DNA of 64,000 nucleotides from Plutella xylostella (Eukaryota > Arthropoda > Insecta > Lepidoptera > Plutellidae), in contig NC_063983.1 of the NCBI RefSeq assembly GCF_932276165.1, positions 3,479,501 to 3,543,500 on the forward strand, written 5' to 3'. The notes under the pieces are model-generated. The model searched no databases. It was not told the origin of the DNA and saw only the letters and a program-made list of their open reading frames with translations. The translations under genes and the position numbers were made by a program. Below are positions 48,501-57,599 of this stretch, piece by piece; position 1 is the first letter of the stretch; every line of letters begins with the position of its first letter.

Positions 48501-51087
48501 CTGACTTGACATAAAATATTATTGCGAAATTGCAAATATCCTTGCGAGCCAATGCTCGGTCTGTATGGAGGTGCCCTCATGCACTTTGGTTCGACGGGGC
48601 ATGCCCACTACCCAGCTAGTGATATGTAATGTAAAGGTTATCATCAATCATGAATAAAATAAAAATACCCTCCCGTATGTCAATCAAGCCAACTTCGGCT
48701 AAGGACGACTTTAAAAGGAGAATGGGCAGTCTGAAGTGGTTATTATGTCTTTACATGAAATAATTATTAAGTTCTTCGAAAATGGGTCAATCAATGCAGA
48801 AATTGACTTTGCAACAGAGTATCTATCTATATAATATATGAAGAGGTAGTTATCACACTTTGATTTCACAAAATCGGGTAAAATGGTATGGGAGCTGGCA
48901 AAATATAAGTACCTACCTATTTTATTAAACGTATTAATTTATAACTGATAAAGTGAGTTGCCTATGCTATACTACTATAGACAAATCTAATTTAGTTTAC
49001 GTCCGTAGGCAATTACGAGTGTGCCACAAAAGTCGTCGGACTTTCTTATTTATATTTATGGTTTAGTTTTAGTTTAATAAAGTTTTCGGGAAGTATCCTC
49101 AAAGCGGTGGCTTTTAATGACTGGCAGTATATCACGGCAGGTTTTTACAGCAAAATTACTGTGAGTTAAACCTTGTCGGCACGGCGCGGCGGCGGCGACG
49201 GGTGGCGTCTATTAAGAAATGTCTAAAACTACGGATGTCGATGTCGATGTCGTTTCGTCAGAACTAGTTAATGAAAAGATGCGTAATACTTAAAGTTTAT
49301 AGTTCACACTTTTTACGAGTAATCTTGATTGGGTCCAGGGAGCAAAATGGTCACAATTATTATTGAGTATAGATTACGTCGCGTCACTCACAGACTTTAA
49401 AGACGGGTGGATGAGAACTGTGTGGAGACTCTGGTGACTGAAGAAATCCTTGTACTTTTTTGTAGCTGATCTTCAGCTGCCTAAAAGAGCTACCACTTAA
49501 AATAAGCAATCCGTGGTATATGGGTGATTACGGCCGTTGGTTTACGTCTTTTCCGCTTCTTTGGAGAGGTAAAGTTTTCTATTGTTATTATTTATACATC
49601 AGAGGAGCAGGTTTTTGTAAAGTACTTAACTCAATAATATTCACAATCAAAGCAATATAAGTATATTATGAATAATTGATCGAAGATAATTTCCACTGAT
49701 ATCAATATTTTCACGTTGAAAAACAATATAAAAGAAGATCGCACCCGCATCTTAGATTTCTCTAAATCACTAACGTAGCAAGTCGATTGCAGAAGCGCCA
49801 AGTTGACTTATATCCGCTCGAGTCGTCTGTTCCAGTGAACTTGGTCGGGTAATACAGTAGGAGCCGGCAGACCGGCATGCAAATGGCAACATCTCACCAG
49901 TCCACTTATGCAGCTCGAGGTATCTTAGCTCTCTGTGTTATGGGCGGTTGTGGCTCGAAGATGTTGGGATTAAAGTTGGTGTGTTGTAATTCTCAGTGGG
50001 CCGATCGTTGACTGTCCGAGACCGTGGGAATAGTATAGCCTGTGGCGAACCACCGGCAGAGACCCACTCGAAACTTTTATAAGTATTTGCTTTTATTTCT
50101 CACTGTTGTAGGTTCATTTATGTGGAGCTTTTACCGATACCACTCACGAAATATAGCGGCGATTCAAAGTTTAAAGAAACTTTATATAACTTTTATATGT
50201 TATAGTTAAGCTTTTGTGCGCAAGTTTTGCATTTATGTAACATACTTGTTGCATTGTAGCTAATAATACTTCGATTGAAGTCACTTCTCAACATCTACAT
50301 CATCATACATTTTTAAGGCAACTCTTTGGCTTTGACCTGCATTTAGAATCGGCCTTACATAATTATGTTTATATTTAAAGTTATTCATGTAAAATAATAT
50401 AGGTATCAGCTATAGCGATTATAATCAGTCTTATCAAATTAAAAAAGATGGAAAATCCCCTCATTCGTGATAAACCCAAATTAATTGTTCCGTTCGTATC
50501 AGCTTTCTTCCTTATATTAATAAGTATATTATCTAACCAGTACTTAGGTATATACCCAAATAATTCATGACTTGCATAATCGTTAATATGTCTAAGTGAA
50601 TCAATAGGATTCTTTTATCTTTTGTCCATTACGTTTATCAATAGGATATCTAGTAATTTGTTTTGAAGACAAAACTTAATCTGGTTGCCCGAAATAGTAT
50701 ATTTTTATGAAACACCTTGGCGATAATAATAACTGATAGTTGAGAACGTGGCACGGCACACGTGTAGATAAAGTCTTGGTAAGTAGCTACACACTAACTA
50801 AAGAAACTTTCCACACAATGTACTGTTTTTTTTGTTGTTAAATTACCATCATCACATCATAAAACAGACATCGATACATACATTTCGTAAAGGAATATAC
50901 TTAGTAATTTTATGTAAGTATGAAGAAACAATATATTACGAATTTTAATGGCTAATAGTTATGAATAAAATCATTGGAGTTGTGAAACAAGTGATTTTTT
51001 TTAACACACTTGCTGAAAGGCAGATGAAAGAAAATATGCTGAATGTTTTTCATAAGAACTTTGCTGGAGTCACCATTACATAATGAA
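48501..51087. other. Gene-free stretch
   Basis: AT-rich with no recognised coding region. A CGTGGGAAT octamer-level Su(H) match occurs at 50023 (last base off consensus). Confidence 0.45.
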
Positions 51088-51170
51088 TAAGATGGTAGCT
51101 CAGTCGGGTAAGCGCCCTCTTCTCACACCAGAGATGTGGGTTCGAATGCCTGCGCTGGCATTTATACCGA
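51088..51170 (+). mobile_element. SINE family B, head fragment
   Basis: tRNA-like head matching 13192-13270 (GGTAGCTCAGTCGGGTAAGC, GTGGGTTCGAATGCC). The body is missing; a Helitron-like element follows immediately. Confidence 0.75.
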
Positions 51171-51172
51171 CA

Positions 51173-51379
51173 CTAGCTGTTCCCGCGCGCTTCGCTTCGC
51201 CTTAAAAAGTTTTCCCGTGGGAATTCCGGGATAAAATGTAGCCTATGTTCTTTCCCAGGGTCTAGACCATATGTATACCAAATTTCATTCAAATCCGTTC
51301 AGTAGTTTTGGCGTGAAAGAGTAACAGACAGACAGACAGACAGACACAGTTACTTTCGCATTTATAATATTAGTTAGGA
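51173..51379 (-). mobile_element. Helitron-like non-autonomous element, copy 4
   Basis: Same ends and core as the copies at 14327, 17577 and 18650, minus orientation, (CAGA)n tract at about 51329. Confidence 0.6.
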
Positions 51380-51491
51380 TATAATGGTTTATGTGGCTGC
51401 AATCGGACTGTGCCATTGGTTTTGCAGTTCTATTGCAGCTGACTGTACTGTAAATGATATTTGCACTTGTTTTGCTGTTGAAATGCAGTCC

Positions 51492-51648
51492 GTATACAGG
51501 GTGTTGCAAAAAGGAAACCCAAACCCGAAACTTTTAACTTTTTTTTCGCGAATTTTGAAATTCTGATTTCAGTTTCGAACTTAGATATACCATGCTGCAC
51601 ATGTAGGTTTCGGCTTAGTATACCCTTTTTGCAACAACTGTATATATC
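51492..51648. mobile_element. MITE with ACAGGGTGTT-type ends, copy 2
   Basis: Left end ACAGGGTGTTGCAAAAA; right end TTTTTGCAACAACTGT; TA flanks. Same family as 15327-15564. Confidence 0.55.
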
Positions 51649-51649
51649 A

Positions 51650-53322
51650 GGAGTATTTTATACTTTTCTTAAATTGCAAAGCTAACGGAACCTCTGAATG
51701 TGTCCCTGTGAGGTCGTGCGGGCAGCGCGTGAGCCGCCGCGCGCGCCCGCCGCGGCTGTTGGCACTAGTACCAACGTTATCAACTGCACGCGTTGCCAAC
51801 CTGAAAGTAATTAACTTGTGCGGGGTGGAATGGAAGTGAAAGTTATTTTAAAGGATAAGAATGTGGAGGAGTGATGGTTATGGTAAATTTTTAATGAAAA
51901 GGGCCCACTACAGCTATTGTGTTGCTTTGATTGTTACAGTTTAATTTTTTTTAAAATAAAAAATACGAAACTATGTACCTAGGTAAAATTATGAATTAGG
52001 TAGGTATCTACTCTATTTACCAATTCATACTTGGTATATCTCTATTTCTATGCCTACTTTGCTCATAACATCGCGAGAAATTCACATAAAAATAAATCAG
52101 ATAATTTATTACAGCAAGTAATGAATACCGATGCAAAGATATACCACCATTGTTTGTAATGTTATAAGCTTGTATAAGTTATTATCCATCCTATTCACAT
52201 TTCAGTTCTTGCAGACTTAATTTTTATTTATTACTTATTGTTTTTGATGAAAATGTGAAAGACCTATGCAGGTCTGATAGACACCACTGGAGATAGTGAC
52301 TTAGAGGAGACAATAACAATACAATAGCCGGTCATCACTATTAACTGTAAATTAGGAATAGGTATAGTTAGGGAAGCTCTGGATTAAGTTTCTTATATAC
52401 GACCGATAAAAGCGCATTTAAATTGGAAGACTCGATGGCACAGACACTTGTCAAACTGCAAACACCTATTTTTTCAGTCAAAGGATATAAAACTATAAAA
52501 ATACCTATAAGATAAAATTATTTATAGTGCTTGGTTTTATCGTTATAGCTTTATTAAGTTGTGATTTGATAGCCGTAGGTAATCGCAAGTCTAGACTTTT
52601 ATACAAGCACTAATCGGTAACTAGAACTAATAGTTATTTTTATACTGACCATAAAATAACTGTAAATGTTTTGTACTGTGCTTTTGTTCAGTTTTAATCT
52701 TCTGAAAGCAATCTCTAATTTTAAAAGTGAAAAAAAAATAAGAAAACACTGTGAAGCCATTAAAACTTTCAAAAAAGTCTTCTGTAAAATCAGATACCGA
52801 CTGATTTACCTGGAGACTGTAAATGCTGCATGGTATGATAGATCACTCGAGGCATCTATATAGTCCATTGAAAGTGTCTAAAGTTACATAAGGCTAAATC
52901 GGTAGGTACAGCACAGACGAACAAAAAGTTTTCCACTTTTACTTCCATTTGTCTTGTTACGTATTCAGTCTACCGCGATAAGACTGGCCACTTATTTTGA
53001 ACTATTTAAACGTAAATAGGCCATAGCTATAAAAAGTTCACATTTTATTTTCCATATACATAGGTACTCAACAAAATTCCCGCCTTGATTGTATCATCAT
53101 TTTAGTCTTATCACTCATCATCATCCAGTTAAACTGTTACAGGTAAGAGAGGTTAAGACATAACCTAACTTTCCCTCCGTCTTAAGTATAAGCTACTTAA
53201 TTAAAACACTGAAGAAGCCTCTCAAGCCACGCTTTAACAAGAAACAATTAAAGACAATCACGAGCCATCATCTAAAAGCCTCAACGCTTCAGAAGCGTAA
53301 TTTAATCGCCTTACTATCGCCC
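51650..53322. other. Intergenic region with a GC island
   Basis: About 51710-51800 is a GC-rich patch containing CACGCG; its role is unknown. The rest is AT-rich with no gene seen. Confidence 0.4.
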
Positions 53323-53666
53323 GTTCCCACAGTTACCAAAACTATACCGAATCAAAATAGCTCTCGGCATCGTTATAATACTACCAACTACCATAACTAC
53401 CATTCTATATTCAAATTGTGGTAGTATTCTGTTCCCACGGCCGCGCACGCACGGACAGTAGAAACCAATTAGGGTATTACCGGACTAATTTCTTCAAGCG
53501 CGTGCGCCGGTGGCCCCACCTTGGTCTGGTGCTACCTCGGCACGATACGATCTTGGGCGGCTAAAAAGGTAATTATTGAGGAGTTGATTGCTCGGCAACT
53601 GCGGAGTTGGCAGCTTTGATGATGGGATGAGACTCCTGCGATTAACGCTTAGCCGTGTGTGGGAAA
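53323..53666. promoter_or_regulatory. Cluster of three perfect Su(H) sites between the two E(spl)-type genes
   Basis: TGTGGGAAC (minus, 53323-53331), CGTGGGAAC (minus, 53431-53439) and TGTGGGAAA (plus, 53658-53666) all match YGTGRGAAM within 344 bp. The cluster lies 0.9 kb past the 3' end of the mbeta-type gene and 9 kb upstream of its neighbour, so it could serve either gene as a Notch-responsive enhancer. Confidence 0.5.
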
Positions 53667-53822
53667 AAATTGGTAGTCGCAGCATTATTCATAATAGAAT
53701 TTAGGTACTACTCTTTCGTACCAATCCAATATATCCACGTACAAAATGTAACGTAAGGCTCCTTTGGATGTAACAACAGATGGGTAGCTGATAGTGGTAT
53801 ATGTATAAAGAAAGAATGATGA

Positions 53823-53892
53823 GGACTGTGAGGAATATGGATCTAAGTATGTAGTATAGACTACATACTTAGACCCATATTTCTCACAGTCC
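53823..53892. repeat. 33-bp stem, 4-nt loop palindrome
   Basis: 53823-53855 pairs with 53860-53892 with only one mismatch and one G-T pair. The loop is too short for a normal pre-miRNA. It could be a MITE remnant or a structured DNA/RNA element. Confidence 0.7.
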
Positions 53893-54535
53893 ATAGGGAG
53901 ATACCCGTTATTAGCGATTGTAATATTTGTATTACTTTCCATGTATTCAAAATGTAAGTAATTCAATCATAGCCATTTCCCTAAAGCTACCTACAATGTT
54001 TAAAGGTGTTAGGTACTTAAGATCTCAAAGAGAATGACAGAAGCGGCATCTTAGTGCCCCCGTCACGCCCGGCGGAAAGCGTGAGAATAACATTTCGAAG
54101 ACACGAAAAAAACGTTTGAATATTTCATGAACCCTTGATGCTTTTATATTAGTATCTTTTCACGTGATAATGATGAAAATTTATTATCACTTACGCCATT
54201 TAGAATGGTTATTGATGAGAAGGGAAGCCTGGGCTTTAGCTTAGGCGTTTTTTAATGCTAATTTTTAACGCTAATCTCTAGAGTTGATGATTATTTGACG
54301 ATACGTCGAATCGCTTTCTCGGTGTTGTGTTTCTAATTCGATCATTTATTAGCTAAGCGCTCGTTTGGATGGTAATGTCGTTTTTAATGCATTAAATATT
54401 ATTAATTTATTATAAATACATATTATTGGAGGCAAGGTAAGTTAGCAACAAAATAAAGGTTAGACTTCAGGAATCTACTTCACTCGGTGATTTTCAGGAG
54501 TATTTAAATTAAAACATAGTTGTAGTATAGAAACA
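53893..54535. other. No gene seen
   Basis: AT-rich DNA between the palindrome and the 3' end of the mbeta-type transcript; nothing recognised. Confidence 0.45.
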
Positions 54536-54538
54536 ATG

Positions 54539-54544
54539 TTTATT
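54539..54544 (-). terminator. Distal polyadenylation signal of the mbeta-type gene
   Basis: AATAAA on the minus strand, 361 nt after the stop. A proximal AATAAA also exists at 54755-54760; its use would drop the GY box and the second K box from the mRNA. Confidence 0.6.
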
Positions 54545-54617
54545 GCTTTTTTAGTTCTTATTGATTATTTTCCTACAGCTACACCTACAGCCTTGTCACT
54601 ACTGGGCTAACTTGAGT

Positions 54618-54623
54618 ATCACA
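54618..54623 (-). promoter_or_regulatory. Second K box, 3'UTR of mbeta-type gene
   Basis: TGTGAT on the minus strand, present only if the distal polyadenylation signal is used. Confidence 0.45.
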
Positions 54624-54695
54624 GTCTTAACTTAGGTGCTACATACACTATGGTACTTTAAAAATCTAACAAGTAAATGCTCTGAAAGCGGATGC

Positions 54696-54702
54696 GGAAG
54701 AC
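54696..54702 (-). promoter_or_regulatory. GY box, 3'UTR of mbeta-type gene
   Basis: GTCTTCC on the minus strand, 203 nt after the stop codon, in the same order after a K box as in the neighbouring gene. Confidence 0.55.
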
Positions 54703-54868
54703 GTTCAAATTAGGAATACGAAAAAACAAATCTAAACCGTAAAACAAAGCCTTATTTATTAAATTAAAAAGAAAACACAACAACAATCAAAACGTGGTTC
54801 AAACTAGCCATGCATCGCTTTCAACACTGAGTTCTAGGAACGTGGGTACAAACAACAACAGTAATGAT

Positions 54869-54874
54869 ATCACA
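54869..54874 (-). promoter_or_regulatory. K box, 3'UTR of mbeta-type gene
   Basis: TGTGAT on the minus strand, 31 nt after the stop codon, nearly the same position as in the neighbouring gene (29 nt). Confidence 0.55.
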
Positions 54875-54904
54875 CTAGGCCTGAGCCTGGCCGGAGCCGG
54901 GGCA

Positions 54905-55615
54905 TCACCAGGGCCGCCACATGCAGTGGGCGGGGTCGGGCTCGGAGGCGGGGCTGTGCGGCGGCGAGGGCGGGGCGTACTGCCGCTTGCCCAGGCTCGT
55001 GGTCTCCAGCGCCTCCGCCGGCCTCTTCAGCGCCCGGGACTCTGCGGGCTGGTGCTGGAGGTGGGCGGGCGCGGGCACGGCGGGCAGCGGCGTGGGGCGC
55101 GCCACCCCGCCCGTCGGCGCGGGGCTCTCCAGCCGCTTGATGCAGTGGCTCAGGTGCTGCAGCAGCCGCGCCCCCGCCTGCGGGTCCACCGGCCCGGCGC
55201 GCTGCATCGCGTTCGCCGCCAGCGTAGCATTCGTTATGAACTGAGACACTTCCGTGGCACACTGCGTGAATCCGGCACGAAATCTTTCCGCGTAAGACAT
55301 TTCATTTTTAAGCACTAATTGTCCTCGTCGCTTGAGGCTGTGGAGGTGGCGGACGGTCAGCTCGAGGATGTCTGCTTTTTCCAGTTTGGAGACGTTCTCT
55401 CCCTCCGCCTGGAGGGCGGTCACCATGAGGTCCTTGAGCTCGTCGAGGCAGCGGTTGATCCTGGCGCGGCGTTTCCTCTCCAGCATGGGCTTCATGACCT
55501 TGCGGTACTGGTAGGTCCTGGAGACGGGCTCCTCGTCGGGGTGCAGCGCGGAGGGATGCGCGGGGGGGTGGAAGGCGCCGTGCGGCGGCGACATGGCGCT
55601 CGCGGGGAGGATCAT
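54905..55615 (-). CDS. E(spl)mbeta-HLH: Enhancer of split mbeta-type bHLH-Orange repressor (236 aa, single exon)
   Basis: The protein is a nuclear Notch-target repressor. The bHLH domain spans about 35-98: TYQYRKVMKP with Pro43, ERKRRARINRC in the basic region, DELKDLMV in helix 1 and KLEKADILELTVRHL in helix 2. The Orange domain is at about 106-150 (ERFRAGFTQCATEVSQFI). A Pro/Ala-rich linker follows, and C-terminal WRPW (233-236) recruits Groucho. TYQYRKVMKP is the signature opening of Drosophila E(spl)mbeta and mgamma; mbeta is chosen as the usual ancestral type. Drosophila members are about 200 aa and intronless, matching this gene. The start is the ATG at 55615, 65 nt below a predicted start site; a second ATG seven codons in is possible. 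It is 10.6 kb from a second E(spl)-class gene on the same strand, with Su(H) sites around it. Confidence 0.92.
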   Translation of the reverse strand: MILPASAMSPPHGAFHPPAHPSALHPDEEPVSRTYQYRKVMKPMLERKRRARINRCLDELKDLMVTALQAEGENVSKLEKADILELTVRHLHSLKRRGQLVLKNEMSYAERFRAGFTQCATEVSQFITNATLAANAMQRAGPVDPQAGARLLQHLSHCIKRLESPAPTGGVARPTPLPAVPAPAHLQHQPAESRALKRPAEALETTSLGKRQYAPPSPPHSPASEPDPAHCMWRPW

Positions 55616-55675
55616 CGGGACTGGTTCACTGTGAGTGGTGCGTCGGGAGGTGCGCGCGCGACGGTGGTTGTTGAG

Positions 55676-55711
55676 CGAATGGCGCGCGCGCCGCCCACCG
55701 TACGCTTTTAT
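55676..55711 (-). promoter_or_regulatory. Core promoter of the mbeta-type gene (TATA plus initiator)
   Basis: On the minus strand ATAAAAG (55711-55705) lies 31 bp before CCATTC, an arthropod-type initiator with its A at 55680. That predicts a 65-nt leader. Confidence 0.6.
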
Positions 55712-55765
55712 GCGCCCTACGACGATTGTGGCAAAACGCCCGTGATAAAGCTAGGGGTGGCGCGC

Positions 55766-55774
55766 TGTGGGAAA
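55766..55774 (+). promoter_or_regulatory. Promoter-proximal Su(H) site
   Basis: TGTGGGAAA, a perfect consensus match about 86-94 bp upstream of the predicted start site of the mbeta-type gene. Confidence 0.6.
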
Positions 55775-56194
55775 TTTATTTTTGTTTGGGGCGCTTCTTG
55801 GTGGCTCGGACAGGTAATTAGGAATTCCGTTACGTTGTAATGTAACAGTTTCTTACTTTTTATAGGAGTAAAAGGTATTTGTGTATCGCTATCAATTTAA
55901 TAAAAAAATAATTGCGTATAAGTTTCCAACTAAGCAGAACTCAGTTATTCAGTATTTGAAATATAAGTACAAAGATTTGATTGTCTCGCAAATGTGTTGT
56001 TAAATAAAAATAGTACTTAATAATTTTTATCTGTCTTTATAAAGAAAATTTTCATATTTTTCTTCTCACATACTATAATTATTGCAACTACGTATGTGTT
56101 TTTATTACCTATTGCGTATATTTTAGCAATAAATTTCAGCACTTCAATCAATTCAATAAGACTCAAATATTAATTAAATCTCAGTCCATTACAA

Positions 56195-56241
56195 GCAGCT
56201 GTTCTAAGACGCACCCTGCTCACCTGGCCCTCGTTCCCACG
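56195..56241. promoter_or_regulatory. E-box plus Su(H) module upstream of the mbeta-type gene
   Basis: Within 47 bp: GCAGCTGT (56195-56202, fits the proneural consensus GCAGSTGK), CACCTG (56221-56226) and Su(H) site CGTGGGAAC on minus (56233-56241). It lies about 515-560 bp upstream of the predicted start site. Joint proneural and Su(H) input is the known logic of Drosophila E(spl) genes. A weaker Su(H) match (TGTGAGAAG, minus) is at 56063-56070. Confidence 0.6.
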
Positions 56242-56550
56242 GTGCCCCCGTGCAAGACGCACGCAAGATCATGCGCCTGCGCACGTCACCCCTCAAACAA
56301 ACGCCATGACGTTCGGTGCCGCGCGAGTAAAATGCGACTCGTGGCGCTATTATATTATTACTGTCCCCCAACGAAGAAATATAAAGATAAATAAATAAGG
56401 AAGGAAGGATCTCACTCATTAGATCTTTTCGGTCGATTTTTTCCGTTACTAGTAAAGATTCGAGATTGAATGTAGATTTAGATATAAAATATAAATTAAT
56501 AATTTCCCGGGAAGCGTGTGAGTGGCAACCCTAGCGGAGTCGGCGGGCGA

Positions 56551-56576
56551 CACGCGTTATCGGCTCGGTTCACGCG
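56551..56576. promoter_or_regulatory. Pair of CACGCG class C sites
   Basis: CACGCG occurs at 56551-56556 and 56571-56576. Hairy/E(spl) repressors bind this class, so the pair may mediate auto- or cross-repression about 0.9 kb upstream. Confidence 0.4.
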
Positions 56577-57231
56577 TCTACAAAGACTCGCTGACACTCA
56601 GATTTTACTGCTTCAAGTCGTGTGCGATTTTATTAAGAACTAGGACATTTTCGAGATATGTACGTATTTTGTATAGGTGGTGCATTTCATAAGGTACCAA
56701 ACCTATAATATGTGGTACTCTGCTGTAAAAATAATATTTTTTTCACAATTGTCCTTTAATTAAGATTGCATCATTTGCATCTATCGTGATAGCAGATTGT
56801 GATTTATTTGATATTTTAAACCTTCCACTTCAATTCGATGAACTTAGTTCTACTGCTCGTGAGAAAAATACCTATGCTCAATAAAATTCCTGCCGTTATT
56901 CTGTCTAATTAATGTAAACTATGACACTTCGCAATCTTAATTCGATTTCACTCATCGCAGTCATCGCGAACTCTCGCTAGCAGCAATCCAATAACTGCCA
57001 CCACGTGTGAAAATATTCATCTAATTGGCGACTGCATCTGAGACATTAGTCAAAACATCGTCGGTATCACCTTGCAGAGGTGTCGGCCGTTCCCAGCGGT
57101 GCCGCTAGTCGGCACACTGCTATTGTGTACTGGAAACCGCCGTGGCTACTTACTCCAATTCTGTCGAGGGCCACGCGACGGCACAACGACGTAAGCACCA
57201 CCACGCGGCGCTAATAAAACCAGAAGAGACA

Positions 57232-57402
57232 CTATAGAATGAACGAACGAGAGCTGTCATGCAATCCATACGCTTAACACAACAAGGTAGAGTCGTGGTT
57301 AACGCAGCGATTCGGAGCTTAGTAAAACCGCGAACCACGTCTCTATCTCGTTGCGTTAAGCGTACCGATTGCGCGACACCTCTCCTTCGTTCGTTTCTAG
57401 AT
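57232..57402. mobile_element. MITE with long imperfect inverted repeats
   Basis: Left GAACGAACGAGAG... and right ...CTTCGTTCGTTTCTAG are complementary over about 70 bp, including TACGCTTAAC-CAAC. Its ends resemble the outer MITE at 24484-25185. Confidence 0.65.
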
Positions 57403-57535
57403 TTTGTAACGACCCCTCAGTCACCAGCCACTTGCGACCTTATGGTCTTAAGGCCAAGAATTCACTTGAGACTGGAACGTCGTAAGTCGCGGTTATCGCT
57501 TGGTTGAACAGACGTTTTGGCCCGCGACCGGCGCT

Positions 57536-57568
57536 CGTGGGAAAGCCTGCGGCGCGAGCGTTCCCACA
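57536..57568. promoter_or_regulatory. Head-to-head Su(H) pair with SPS spacing
   Basis: CGTGGGAAA (plus, 57536-57544) faces GTTCCCACA (57560-57568, TGTGGGAAC on minus). The gap between the two octamers is 17 bp, within the 15-17 bp range that allows paired Notch complexes to dimerise. It sits about 1.9 kb upstream of the mbeta-type start site. The pair is near the centre of an imperfect palindrome (CCAAGCGATAA at 57586-57596 and its complement at 57493-57503), so it may be MITE-borne. Confidence 0.55.
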
Positions 57569-57599
57569 CACTTCGCTGGCACAAGCCAAGCGATAAATT

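Noticed and set aside
49900..50060. Possible exon or enhancer (CGTGGGAAT at 50023)
   Set aside because: The last base is off the Su(H) consensus, and there is no second site or coding signal nearby.
53823..53892. microRNA precursor
   Set aside because: A 4-nt loop is too short for standard Drosha/Dicer processing; kept only as a structural palindrome.
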